64,000 nucleotides of DNA from Puniceibacterium antarcticum (GTDB lineage: Bacteria; Pseudomonadota; Alphaproteobacteria; Rhodobacterales; Rhodobacteraceae): the NCBI RefSeq assembly GCF_002760615.1, contig NZ_AWWI01000064.1, forward strand, positions 1-64,000, in the 5' to 3' direction. The notes beneath the pieces were generated by a model. That model made no database searches, was not told where the DNA came from, and saw only the letters and a program-made list of their open reading frames with translations. This document shows positions 17,307 through 25,227 of this stretch, one piece after another. The first letter of the stretch is position 1. Each line of letters opens with the position of its first letter. Made by a program: the position numbers and the translations under genes.

Positions 17307-17576
17307 TCAGCGGCAATCGACGATCTTGACTTCGGCGGGGCCATTCTGCGTCCAGACGAAGCAGATGCGCCACTGCCCGTTGATCCCCACCGAGTGCCGA
17401 CCGGCGCGATCTCCCTTCAGTTGCTCAAGGTTGTTATCTGGCGGAAAACGCAGGTCTTCCACCGCAACAGCTGGGTCCAGCACCGAAAGCATCGCCCCCT
17501 GCGCCTCAAGAGGTCCGCCGGGAAATCCTTGCCGTACTTGCCTTGCAGCACGTTTGCCTTCGGTGCTCTGGATCAT
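17307..17576 (-). CDS. higB: HigB-family toxin, probably frameshifted
   Basis: RelE/ParE-fold ribosome-dependent RNase toxin; the open frame encodes 89 aa. The C-terminal two thirds are typical: LSVLDPAVAVEDLRFPPDNN, LEQLKGDRAGRHSVGI and GQWRICFVW. The first third is not: between about 17505 and 17560 the family-like sequence KYGKDFPADLLRR is encoded in another frame. A run of five G near 17500 looks like a one-base insertion that restores the frame. The protein made from this frame would have a scrambled N-terminal helix, so toxicity may be lost. Confidence 0.75.
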   Translation of the reverse strand: MIQSTEGKRAARQVRQGFPGGPLEAQGAMLSVLDPAVAVEDLRFPPDNNLEQLKGDRAGRHSVGINGQWRICFVWTQNGPAEVKIVDCR

Positions 17577-17620
17577 GTCCGCAATGTATCATTATGTGAT
17601 ACATGTGCGCGATGACTGTG

Positions 17621-18451
17621 TCATTGGAAGCTTGCCTGGAAATTAGTGGCGGTGAGGGTGACATGAGCTTCGAGCGGAGGCCGTAGTTCGAAGGCCTGAG
17701 GGGCGCGAGCGAACTCGTAAAGTCTGAACAGATACCAGTCATCCCGGCGTTCGTTTGCAACCTCCAGTTCGTTACGTGAGATGTGGAACGGTGTCCGCTC
17801 CAAACCGTTTGTCGTCTTCACCTCGATGAGGCGTTCGCGACCTTCGATTGTGAAACTGGCGATGTCATAGCCTGCGCCGTCGCCGTCCTCCTTGGAGACC
17901 CAACGCACACGCCGAGCTAAGGCGTCCTGGCCATGTTGCCGCAAGGTCTGACGTTCGTGATGAAAAACCCGTTCCTCACCCGCATGACCGAGAGCCCGAT
18001 TGCGCTCGTCCCGCCCCGCGACATCGAAACGCCGCGCCACCCTCTGCATTTGCTCCAGCTCTTCTGGGGGCGGTGTATTCCGCAAGGTAGGTGCTGTTCC
18101 GACGTAGAGCGCCGGAGGCTCAGCCATTGTGGAAGCGTCTTTGCGGTGAAGCGCGAGCTCCCATTCTGGATGACGCGCCAGCCAGCGAGATGCGGCCTCT
18201 GCAAGAGACATCTGGAAATTGAACCGCGGTCGATAGCCTTTGACGATGGGAAGCCCTAATCCGACACAGGCCGCAGAGACGTTGCAGAGTTTGAACTCGA
18301 TGGAGCCACGGCTCCGTCCTGTCTGATCTTGCAATGCCCGGTTCTGCGCAGCTTTGTTATAGCTGCGCACGGAGAGCTCATCGCTGAGCATCCCGAAATA
18401 AGACGCAACGACCGCGTCGTTCTCTGTGTCGGACCAATCACCTGAATTCAT
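17621..18451 (-). CDS. DUF3883-domain protein, restriction-endonuclease-like
   Basis: A 276-aa protein with two parts. The N-terminal 95 residues (WSDTENDAVVASYFGMLSDE, RSRGSIEFKLCNVSAACVG) resemble a domain found in front of various nucleases. The C-terminal DUF3883 domain contains GYDIASFTIEGRERLIEVKT and PFHISRNELEVAN, with the D ... ExK arrangement of PD-(D/E)xK nucleases. DUF3883 proteins occur in defence and restriction loci, so DNA cleavage is inferred. It lies 44 bases upstream of higB, on the same strand. Confidence 0.75.
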   Translation of the reverse strand: MNSGDWSDTENDAVVASYFGMLSDELSVRSYNKAAQNRALQDQTGRSRGSIEFKLCNVSAACVGLGLPIVKGYRPRFNFQMSLAEAASRWLARHPEWELALHRKDASTMAEPPALYVGTAPTLRNTPPPEELEQMQRVARRFDVAGRDERNRALGHAGEERVFHHERQTLRQHGQDALARRVRWVSKEDGDGAGYDIASFTIEGRERLIEVKTTNGLERTPFHISRNELEVANERRDDWYLFRLYEFARAPQAFELRPPLEAHVTLTATNFQASFQ

Positions 18452-18626
18452 TTGGGCAGGTTATGTTGGCCCGGAGGGATTGTCATTGGTCTTAAGATGG
18501 GCAGCGATGCGCAGGGAGGCCCGGAACCTGTTCAGACAAGCAGAACCACCTCTGAAGCAGATCGAAAAATTACACGAAACCGCCCCTCTCAAAGTAGGTG
18601 AACGGCGATCGGGTCAGAATGCCGAG

Positions 18627-18812
18627 TCAATCCCCATCCTCGCATGGACGAAGCCAGTCCAAGGTGCCGTTTGACTTGCAGCGGCGAACGTTCACCACTC
18701 TCAGGACCGCCTGTTCAAACTGATGCTCGTCACCTGCTTCAAACGCGTGACGGATCAGATCAAACTGCTTGTCCAAACAGTTTCCCAAATCATAATCTGA
18801 GACATCATTCAT
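18627..18812 (-). CDS. Small hypothetical protein
   Basis: A 61-aa acidic frame (MNDVSDYDLGNCLDKQFDLI, then RHAFEAGDEHQFEQAVLRVV). Its ATG overlaps the stop of another small frame at 18809, which suggests a co-translated pair. No family was recognised. The helical, charged composition is protein-like. Confidence 0.45.
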   Translation of the reverse strand: MNDVSDYDLGNCLDKQFDLIRHAFEAGDEHQFEQAVLRVVNVRRCKSNGTLDWLRPCEDGD

Positions 18813-18928
18813 TTTAGAGCTCCTCTTGCAGCCGTCAGTGAGATTTCCTCTTCATGGCACATTTGACAAATTCCTACTTCGTCAGGATCGCTCCAATCAA
18901 GGCTCAGTCCCTTATTCGTGACGATCAT
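18809..18928 (-). CDS. Very small hypothetical protein
   Basis: A 39-codon frame (MIVTNKGLSLDWSDPDEVGI, then CQMCHEEEISLTAARGALK) that ends in an ATGA overlap with the next small gene. It contains a CxxC pair. The open frame continues upstream without a Met, so this may be the tail of a longer gene cut by the repeat-rich DNA at 18.95-19.2 kb. Low certainty. Confidence 0.25.
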   Translation of the reverse strand: MIVTNKGLSLDWSDPDEVGICQMCHEEEISLTAARGALK

Positions 18929-18949
18929 ATAGCAACAAGAATCGATTAA

Positions 18950-19210
18950 AGTTTTTTTGCCATCATGGCCTTCTGCGAACTTCCCGCCAATCGAAACGAT
19001 TCGCTGCGGGTCGCTCGACCTGCAGCAACGCGCAGAATACGCCCTTTGCAAAGTCGCGGTGGCAGCGCCCGCCGGAGCGACGCCACCGGCCCTTTGCGGA
19101 CACCTGCCACCGACCCAGATTCTGCGCCGCGGCCCGTCGTTCCGGACATTCGACGCAGCCGAAAATCCGGGCGGTGGACAAGTCTCTGTCGTACTGAGTG
19201 GACACTGTTG
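18950..19210. repeat. Degenerate intergenic repeat block
   Basis: A GC-rich non-coding block with words such as CGCTGCGGGTCGCTCGACC and CCTTTGCGGACACCTGCC. It is of the same style as the blocks at 19.92-20.22, 22.08, 24.9-25.2 and 26.76-27.0 kb. Short frames across it on both strands have no family signature. It is treated as part of a dispersed, decayed repeat family. Confidence 0.4.
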
Positions 19211-19238
19211 ATGCCGCACTGACCGGACCGGATAAGAA

Positions 19239-19805
19239 CTATGTTTGCGAAGACCTGAGGTCTTCAAGGTAGCCACCAAGTTCGTCGCCATAGCCCCAGC
19301 CGGTATTGGCAACGCGTTGATATTCTTTCTCCAGAAGATCCAGCCAAGTTGCGGTCAGTTCCGGGTCGGCTTGCACGGATAATTTCTTCACGATCGAGCC
19401 AAACATGGACCCCATGCTGTTGTAGAACGTCTCATCCATATCACCGAACTCCAGCGTGACGTCATTGCCGCACTTGATGTAGTAGAACATTAGCTCCAGC
19501 GTTTCGCCGAGCTGTCCCCTAGCCTTGTTATAATCGGATATGGCACGTCGGGCGTCGCGGTATTTGATGGGTGCGTCCCACCGGCTGGGATTGATGGCTG
19601 CCTTGATCCGCTTCTTGTAGGGCGAAAGGTCGGTACCCCCATCCGAAACCAGGAATCTTGCATGCAGAAAATCCTGGTTCTTCGGGTCGGCGCGATACAG
19701 GTCTTGGACGAGGCCCATGAGCTGTACCCTCGAAAACCCCGACAACGCCCCCTTTATCGCGGTCCAGTTCTTTGTCACGATTCGAGCCCCTTCCAGTTTC
19801 TCCAC
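19239..19805 (-). CDS. DUF6155-like hypothetical protein
   Basis: A 188-aa soluble helical protein. The pattern GFSRVQLMGLVQDLYRADPK, PYKKRIKAAINPSRW and YRDARRAISDYNKARGQLGE resembles the DUF6155 family, in which the protein acts on an unknown substrate. The C-terminal half is acidic (TLEFGDMDETFYNSMG). It is isolated between two repeat blocks, like an accessory cassette. The family call is from pattern recognition and moderately certain. Confidence 0.55.
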   Translation of the reverse strand: MEKLEGARIVTKNWTAIKGALSGFSRVQLMGLVQDLYRADPKNQDFLHARFLVSDGGTDLSPYKKRIKAAINPSRWDAPIKYRDARRAISDYNKARGQLGETLELMFYYIKCGNDVTLEFGDMDETFYNSMGSMFGSIVKKLSVQADPELTATWLDLLEKEYQRVANTGWGYGDELGGYLEDLRSSQT

Positions 19806-19920
19806 GGCATCTTTTCTACCGACATTGTGAGGAAGGTGAAATCTTCAAGCCAGTGTGCCGGGGACGGTCCTAACCTGCCGTTCGCTTCCTAGCCGTGCGC
19901 TGCGGTGCAGCTTAACGAGA

Positions 19921-20224
19921 CCGGCCATTCGTCCATCGTGCAGCATTTCGGAGGGGGAAGGTCGCCAGAGCGGACTTTTCTGCCGTTCGCCGCAAGCGCG
20001 AAAATTTGAACGTGGTCAAATTGGCATCAACATGTAAGGCGGAGAACGGACCTTCGCTGCGCCCGCAAACTAAAACGGGGAAGCCGAACAAAGCGGCCGC
20101 TCGGGGCCGCCGCGCAATATTTTTTGGGGTGCATCTGCAGCGAAGGTCGGCAGTGAGCCCTCTACGTTCATTTTCACCGATGCAGCCAAAGGCTGCTTTG
20201 CGGGTAGCGAAGCGCGGAACGACC
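19921..20224. repeat. Intergenic repeat block with copies elsewhere
   Basis: Two segments of this non-coding block recur. 19921-19948 matches the reverse complement of 24987-25014 with one mismatch. 20136-20160 (TGCAGCGAAGGTCGGCAGTG and the next five bases) is identical to 22083-22107. The block fills most of the gap between 19806 and 20224, and no gene is seen there. Confidence 0.6.
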
Positions 20225-20872
20225 CTACCGGGAACCCGCAACCCTGATAGCCCTTTCTGCTGCCAGAAAAGGAGACGAGATAACGGGGATACCCATGTCG
20301 CTGAGCCGTGCTTCAGCCAGACGCATGGAGGCTTGGGCCAATAAGATGCCGTCTGGCAGAGCAGAGCGGGACACCTCGGTTCGGATGGTCGTCGCTATGC
20401 TGTCTGCAAACCCTTCATAATCGCCGCGTTCAAAGTAGGGCCACGCGGCTGCACTGAGAACAACACGGGGCAAAACGACAGTTCCCGCACGATCTGCGCA
20501 TGCTTTTAGGAGATCAAGTGTTGCCGCTTGCGTGCTTTCCAGGCAAATAGCGACCAAGATGTCTGGCCCAATCCCGCAGGTCTTTTCCATGACCGGACGG
20601 TCTATGCGAAGCACATGGTCGTGTGTCCGTGAAACCACATCCGCAATCGGCCCCAAGGTTGAGCAAGTGCACATCACCGCATCGGCCGTGGCAAGTTCGG
20701 ACAGAGCCGCCTCGACCTTGGCGCGGACATGGTCAAGACCGTGCTGCCGCGCTTGATCAAGCAGCTCCGGCATGACCCTATGCGTGCGCGCGCCTTCATA
20801 TCCCAGCTGATTCAGCAAACCATCGAAGGTTTCGACATGCACGGCGGCGGTGTGCAGAAATGCAATGTTCAT
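20225..20872 (-). CDS. Aspartate/glutamate racemase-superfamily protein
   Basis: A 215-aa enzyme of the Asp/Glu/hydantoin racemase fold, which inverts chirality at an alpha-carbon with two cysteines. The first Cys is in AVMCTCSTLGPIADV (about 67-69). The C-terminal segment PVISSPFLAAERAI fits the family, but the second catalytic Cys is less clear. It is third in a minus-strand operon after a LysE exporter and an ABM-domain protein. A role in handling an unusual amino acid that the exporter removes is an inference. Confidence 0.7.
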   Translation of the reverse strand: MNIAFLHTAAVHVETFDGLLNQLGYEGARTHRVMPELLDQARQHGLDHVRAKVEAALSELATADAVMCTCSTLGPIADVVSRTHDHVLRIDRPVMEKTCGIGPDILVAICLESTQAATLDLLKACADRAGTVVLPRVVLSAAAWPYFERGDYEGFADSIATTIRTEVSRSALPDGILLAQASMRLAEARLSDMGIPVISSPFLAAERAIRVAGSR

Positions 20873-20924
20873 CCAAGAATTTTCTTTCTGTTCGCGCGGT
20901 TAAGTGCTTTCTGCCTGCCGAGCA

Positions 20925-21254
20925 TCAAGCGACGAAGGGTATGAACGGGATCCGTTCACGCGACGCGGCTTTGGCAACCAGTTCATCAACAGCATTCAGA
21001 AAATGCGGAGACGCGTTGTGCGCGTCCCATCCCGCCCTGTCTTCGTAAAGTTCATAGACGAAGAATTCAGACGGGTTTTCTGGCGACCGGTAGGGCATGA
21101 AAAATTTCATTCCGGGCTCTGCCATGGACGGACGGACAAGGGATTTCAGAATGTCAGCAACGGCGTCGGCTTCGCCTTCCTTGGCAACAATCCTGACGGA
21201 AACCACAAATCCGGTGTTCAGGTTAGCGGCGGTGGAGTCATCATATGCGGACAT
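20925..21254 (-). CDS. Putative quinol monooxygenase (ABM domain)
   Basis: A 109-aa dimeric ferredoxin-like fold protein of the antibiotic biosynthesis monooxygenase group (YgiN-like): VVSVRIVAKEGEADAVADIL, then MKFFMPYRSPENPSEFFVYE, and WDAHNASPHF near the end. These small enzymes oxidise quinols or similar compounds without cofactors. The ATG at 21254 is chosen; the longer frame overlaps lysE. It lies 4 bases after the LysE stop, so translation is probably coupled. Confidence 0.8.
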   Translation of the reverse strand: MSAYDDSTAANLNTGFVVSVRIVAKEGEADAVADILKSLVRPSMAEPGMKFFMPYRSPENPSEFFVYELYEDRAGWDAHNASPHFLNAVDELVAKAASRERIPFIPFVA

Positions 21255-21258
21255 GTAT

Positions 21259-21900
21259 TCAGCCTCTGCTGGCAAGCAGGCGCAGACCTGCGATGGCGAA
21301 GAACAGACCAAGCATCCCCTGAATAGCACGCCGCGCGCTTGCATAGGCGCGCACCATGATGGGCGTTGAAAACGCGACGGCATAAAGGATATGGATCACG
21401 ACCGACATCAGGAATGTGCCAACAACAATGGCCGCCCCCACCCAAAGCGGCGCATCCTGTTTCAGCCCAAGGGATATGATGGCGATCCACGCCAACGCGG
21501 CCTTGGGATTGGTCATCTGAATGATGTATCCACGCTTGAGATAGCCGAGGGCGGTGCGACGCCCTCCGGCCAATTCCTTTGCCTCAATGTCGTGGCGGGA
21601 CGCGGCGGATTTGAACGCCTTGTAGGCCAGCCACAGAAGGTAGAGGCCACCAAGAACCTTGATCGCGATCAGGGCCGAGGCATAGGTTGCCAGAAGGGCG
21701 GACAGACCAAAGACAGTCAGAACCGCCCATGTGAAAGATCCTGTCGCAATCCCCATTGCCAGCGCCATACCTGACGTGCGCCCAACGCTCATCGACGTGC
21801 CGATGACGGCGAGGATGTTTGGGCCTGGGCTTGCTATGGCAAGCAGAAAAGCCGCGTAGGCCATGAGGATGCCGGGAAGGTAAAGTGAAATGTCCTGCAT
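21259..21900 (-). CDS. LysE/RhtB-family exporter
   Basis: A 213-aa inner-membrane protein with about six membrane segments that exports amino acids or related small molecules. The family signature near the N-terminus is FLLAIASPGPNILAVIGTSM. MTNPKAALAW lies in the middle, and the last helix is LGLFFAIAGLRLL. It is first gene of a three-gene operon with the ABM protein and the racemase-like enzyme. The exported substrate is unknown. Confidence 0.9.
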   Translation of the reverse strand: MQDISLYLPGILMAYAAFLLAIASPGPNILAVIGTSMSVGRTSGMALAMGIATGSFTWAVLTVFGLSALLATYASALIAIKVLGGLYLLWLAYKAFKSAASRHDIEAKELAGGRRTALGYLKRGYIIQMTNPKAALAWIAIISLGLKQDAPLWVGAAIVVGTFLMSVVIHILYAVAFSTPIMVRAYASARRAIQGMLGLFFAIAGLRLLASRG

Positions 21901-22344
21901 GACGTGACCTTTCGTGTGGGACAGTTATGTTCCTACATTGTTCCGATGTGTGCGGTTTGACAAGCTTTACCAGTAACCGATTTTTCCGATGAAAGCAGTC
22001 ATTGGTAACAACGCCGCGAACGATCAATTTGTCCGGACTGTTGCCGCTCGCCCTCCGGTTTGACGCTGATTTCGTTTGCAAGTGCAGCGAAGGTCGGCAG
22101 TGAGCCCAACTTGCGCAATGCTGCATCGACGATGAATGTCTGCTACCATCAGAGAACCAAAAACCTTTAACAACTGCTTCGGTTTTGAACGGGGTTTCTG
22201 GCAGCGTTAAACGAAGTATTTTGCGCATGTGCCAAAAAAAAAGGGTTTTTGGAACGGCATCGAAGGTCAATTTTTCTGCTCTGCCTAGATTGTCTAAAGG
22301 GGCCGTTATACGGTTCAGACCTGAGAAATATATGAGGTGAAACT
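21901..22344. other. Divergent intergenic region with a repeat copy
   Basis: This 444-base gap lies between the divergent lysE and GFA genes. It contains the 25-bp copy at 22083-22107 that is identical to 20136-20160. The part from 22110 to 22340 is AT-richer and likely holds the GFA promoter. No gene was recognised. Confidence 0.5.
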
Positions 22345-22839
22345 ATGTCAGCAGCGCAAGGGGGATGCCTATGTGGAGCGATCCGGTATGAGGTCTCGAA
22401 CCAGCCCGCCAAGGTAACGATGTGTCATTGCAGGTTTTGTCAACGCGCCACTGGTAGCGCCTATATGGTTCAGCCGGCATTTGACGCCTCTGACTTTGCC
22501 CTCATCGCAGGGCATCCAAAGATATACACGCACGTCTCCGAGGGTAGCGGCAAAGAGATTTTTATTAATTTTTGCAATACCTGTGGCACCAAGGTTTTTC
22601 AGACATTTGAACGCTTTGCGGGGTCGGTTGGCGTGTATCGGGGGACACTAGATGATCCGAATTGGCTCAAAGTAACACCCGATAACTCCAAGCATATCTT
22701 CTTGGCCGTTGCTCAGAACGAAACGCTAGTTCCAGCACATACGCCTGTTTTCAAGGAACATGCCGCGCAAAATGACGGAACCCCTATTGCGCCGATGGTG
22801 TTTGATACACCGCAAAAACGAGGTGATTTAACATCGTAA
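22345..22839 (+). CDS. GFA/CENP-V-family zinc protein
   Basis: A 164-aa protein of the glutathione-dependent formaldehyde-activating (GFA) fold. The zinc cysteines are in GGCLCGAIRYEV, CHCRFCQRATGSAY and NFCNTCGTKVF, all present. Members bind zinc and in a few cases act on glutathione adducts, but most are uncharacterised. It has its own promoter region and no operon partner. Its AT-richer composition compared with the right half of the window suggests that it was acquired. Confidence 0.88.
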   Translation: MSAAQGGCLCGAIRYEVSNQPAKVTMCHCRFCQRATGSAYMVQPAFDASDFALIAGHPKIYTHVSEGSGKEIFINFCNTCGTKVFQTFERFAGSVGVYRGTLDDPNWLKVTPDNSKHIFLAVAQNETLVPAHTPVFKEHAAQNDGTPIAPMVFDTPQKRGDLTS

Positions 22840-22923
22840 CGGCACTTGGCGCACAGTAGCGCAAATCGTTCAAAAAGGACCGTTTTGGGCAACTTTACTT
22901 TATCACAGGGGTTTTGACCTCGA

Positions 22924-23235
22924 CTAGAATATCGCCGCGATCAGGATTGCGAGCAGAAGGAGCTTCAGCACCGACGCGATAAGGCTTTCTCGCCAAAGTG
23001 GGACTCGCAGGTATGAAGCAGACTTCACGTATGAAGCAGACTTCACGGCCCTGTCAGCCTCTTCCCGTATGCGACGAAACCTCGGATCAAACTTCTCGAC
23101 GTCACCTTGATCTGGCCTGTAGAGCAGCGATTGTTTTGGCGCTTCATGGTGATGGTAGTCACGACCGACCTGGACGTTGTGGGACTGATCCCCAGCATCC
23201 AATTTCTGCTTCGGAAAATTGTCTTTGTCGCTCAT
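22924..23235 (-). CDS. Small C-terminally anchored membrane protein with a GDxSxNVQVGRDY motif
   Basis: A 103-aa protein starting at MSDKDNFPKQKLDAGDQSHN. It has the motif GDQSHNVQVGRDYHHH at residues about 15-30. A charged middle follows (KFDPRFRRIREEADRAVKSA), and one membrane helix lies at the C-terminus (LIASVLKLLLLAILIAAIF). A tandem 18-bp duplication encodes the repeated SASYVK. Its start codon is only 31 bases from that of a divergent gene whose protein carries the same motif. The family is not known to me; similar GD-NIQ-GRD motifs occur in proteins linked to cell-death and defence modules, but that link is an inference. Confidence 0.6.
   Translation of the reverse strand: MSDKDNFPKQKLDAGDQSHNVQVGRDYHHHEAPKQSLLYRPDQGDVEKFDPRFRRIREEADRAVKSASYVKSASYLRVPLWRESLIASVLKLLLLAILIAAIF
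23012..23047 (+). repeat. Tandem 18-bp direct repeat in a coding region
   Basis: GTATGAAGCAGACTTCAC occurs twice in immediate succession inside the 22924-23235 gene, adding six residues without breaking the frame. Confidence 0.85.
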
Positions 23236-23266
23236 AGTCCTGATACCAAGGTGTGAGGATCTCAGT

Positions 23267-23446
23267 ATGACATGGATTTCCGCGAACTGGGAGGTTTTGT
23301 TCGGGGGCGTTGGCACGGCGGTCATTGTGGCGGTGCTCGGATACGTCCTTAGGAAGAGAAAAACCGAGCCGGAAGCCCCGTCTCAAAATCTCGAGGCGGG
23401 AGATCATTCAAAGAACATCCAGGTTGGAAGAGACTACAAAAAGTGA
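23267..23446 (+). CDS. Small N-terminally anchored membrane protein with a GDxSxNIQVGRDY motif
   Basis: A 59-aa protein starting MTWISANWEVLFGGVGTAVI. One membrane helix lies at residues about 9-27, then a basic patch (LRKRKTEPE), then the motif NLEAGDHSKNIQVGRDYKK at the very end. It is the mirror of the divergent neighbour, which has the motif first and the helix last. The shared motif implies a common partner or mutual assembly. A start at 23267 is chosen because it begins right before the membrane segment. Function unknown. Confidence 0.6.
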   Translation: MTWISANWEVLFGGVGTAVIVAVLGYVLRKRKTEPEAPSQNLEAGDHSKNIQVGRDYKK

Positions 23447-24075
23447 ACGGATGAGGACAAAACCGGTAGGTTTTTGTCCCCGGCGAAAATCACCGTTTGT
23501 TGAACGGTTCAGCAGACCGGACATTGGTGCACGTGCCGCGAAGGTCTGAAAAGTCCGTATTCCGTTGAAAAACTCCGATGCGCGAAAAATAACCCTGAGA
23601 ATTGGAATTCTGTCCTCTATATGAGCCATGTTACAAACATAGTTTTCTAGATCGCGTTTCCGCAGGAAAATATTCTGTTGATCCGGCATGTTTGTGCGGG
23701 GAGGCGAGTTTTTCAACAGAATATCCGTTATGCTGACGGTCGGGTGCTCTTGGATGATGCGCCTGCGGCGAAAGGCAGCTTCTGCGCACTGCCGCCGCCG
23801 ATGCAGGCTGTAGCATCAAAGTTTGCAGCATCGCCTTGCCGAGCGGCAGCTTCCTGGAAGTCGGCCTGGGACTCTTGCGCCTGCAGCATCGATCTCGCTG
23901 CGTCTGGCATGAATGTCGTGAAAGGGCTGGCTGCCGTCGGCTGCAGCCAGCCCTGAGGCGGTTTCGGCCCGGTGCCTTCCTGCTGCACCGCCGCAAGGCG
24001 GCTGTGAGCCCTGAGTGACATTTTTCCGCGCGGCAGCTAACGTCGGCTTATTCAAAACCTTGGGTGGAGATACAA
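23447..24075. other. Long gap with IS-like debris and no firm gene
   Basis: About 630 bases. The segment 23575-23730 contains words also present in diverged form at 31890-32020, for example GAGTTTTTCAA and GAATTGGAA-type sequence, suggesting remnants of one mobile element. An unrecognised minus-strand frame is listed separately. Confidence 0.45.
23728..24021 (-). CDS. Hypothetical Ala-rich protein, doubtful
   Basis: A 97-codon frame rich in Ala, Gln and Ser (TTFMPDAARSMLQAQESQAD, then FQEAAARQGDAANFDATACI). The first 20 codons include the opposite strand of a hairpin-rich segment. No family or ribosome site was recognised. It may be a fragment or chance. Confidence 0.25.
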   Translation of the reverse strand: MSLRAHSRLAAVQQEGTGPKPPQGWLQPTAASPFTTFMPDAARSMLQAQESQADFQEAAARQGDAANFDATACIGGGSAQKLPFAAGASSKSTRPSA

Positions 24076-24879
24076 ATGAGCGATGACGCCGACGACGTGT
24101 CCAACTTGCTTGAAGATGCTGAAGCCGAATATCTATCTGATCGTGTTTCAGCTTTGGTAAAAATGCCTGATAATCCTTATGGAGCAGACGTTTTTGGACA
24201 TCCAAGCCAAAGAAGTTTTTTGGTGGCGAAAAGCCCAAGCCCGATGAACAATCGTATCTGCGGCTTTGATGTTAAGAGCGACAGATTGCCAACCGCCGAA
24301 ATTGCACTTTTCGATCAGGCAGGCGCAACCGTTCATCTCCCCGTCATTGGAGCCCCAAAAGACGTTAAGAAGCAGGCTGAGGACTTGGGCGTTCGCGTAC
24401 TTCGCGGTTGGACGCAAGGGCAGTTTTATGCCGAACTTTCGAACCTACCTCTTGCCGATGCCGCTGACCAAACCCGACCTCTCAATGCTAATGAATTAGA
24501 CGCCTTTATCGAAATTCACTCTGGCGCATTTAGGTACTCGGGTACAAAAGTGAACATTACACATGAGATGATGCGAGGGCTTCTGTCCGAGGGCCGTGCT
24601 GAGGCCTACGCTGTTTGTGATGATGATGTACCTGTTGCTATTGGCTTGGTCTATTTCGCGACGAATCAAACAGCATATCTCGCAACCGCTGCCACGATAC
24701 CTTCGGCGCGAAAAAGAGGCGCTCATTCATCCCTAATATCGCGACGTATTGAAGCTGCACGCCAACGCGGCTGCAAGCTTGTATCATCCACCGCGCTTAT
24801 TAATTCGCAGAGCTGTCGGAACCTGAAAAGAGCAGGGCTATCCCAGTCGCATGTGCAATCTCTTTTGGTCTTGCAGTAG
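24076..24879 (+). CDS. GNAT-family N-acetyltransferase
   Basis: About 267 aa. The C-terminal half is a GNAT acetyl-CoA fold: AEAYAVCDDDVPVAIGLVYF, TAYLATAATIPSARKRGAHS (the R/Q-x-x-G-x-G/A loop as RKRGAHS) and LISRRIEAARQRG. The N-terminal half is a second, partly related region. The ATG at 24076 is preferred over 24064 because GGAG lies 8 bases before it. Lower GC than the flanking chromosome suggests acquisition. The acceptor is unknown. Confidence 0.8.
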   Translation: MSDDADDVSNLLEDAEAEYLSDRVSALVKMPDNPYGADVFGHPSQRSFLVAKSPSPMNNRICGFDVKSDRLPTAEIALFDQAGATVHLPVIGAPKDVKKQAEDLGVRVLRGWTQGQFYAELSNLPLADAADQTRPLNANELDAFIEIHSGAFRYSGTKVNITHEMMRGLLSEGRAEAYAVCDDDVPVAIGLVYFATNQTAYLATAATIPSARKRGAHSSLISRRIEAARQRGCKLVSSTALINSQSCRNLKRAGLSQSHVQSLLVLQ

Positions 24880-25227
24880 GTCCTTCAGCGCGGTTCGATT
24901 GTCGCTCAAATCTCCAACCAAAGCTGACATTGAACTCGGTTGTACGACAGGCAACTAAGTCCGCTCTACCGACCTTCACCATCTGAAAATGCTGCACGAT
25001 GGAGGAATGGCCGGTCTGGTGCAGCCGCACCGCAGCGATTGAAAGCGCGATCAATGGCCGGTTTGGGCCGGAGTGGCGCCTTCTCCAGTGCGGCGCAGAT
25101 ACTATTTCTTCCGTTTCGGCACGCCACATTTTCCACCAGAGCTAGATGGCCAGATCCATTTGGGGCCATCGGAAGAGATCTGAACAGGTTGTGACCAATT
25201 ACCCCCATGGCATTGATAGCATTGAGC
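24880..25227. repeat. Intergenic repeat block
   Basis: This gap carries the inverted copy (24987-25014) of 19921-19948 with one mismatch. Further related words (CCGGTCTGGTGCAGCCGCAC, ATGGCCGGTTTGGGCCGGAG) have diverged counterparts at 26775-26860. No gene was recognised. Confidence 0.55.

Noticed and set aside
19921-20224. Integron attC sites as explanation for the repeats between cargo genes
   Set aside because: The repeats lack the RYYYAAC/GTTRRRY ends and cassette orientation of attC sites, and no integron integrase is present.
23012-23047. Possible CRISPR-like repeat
   Set aside because: Two adjacent 18-bp copies with no spacer and inside a coding frame; no cas genes anywhere in the window.
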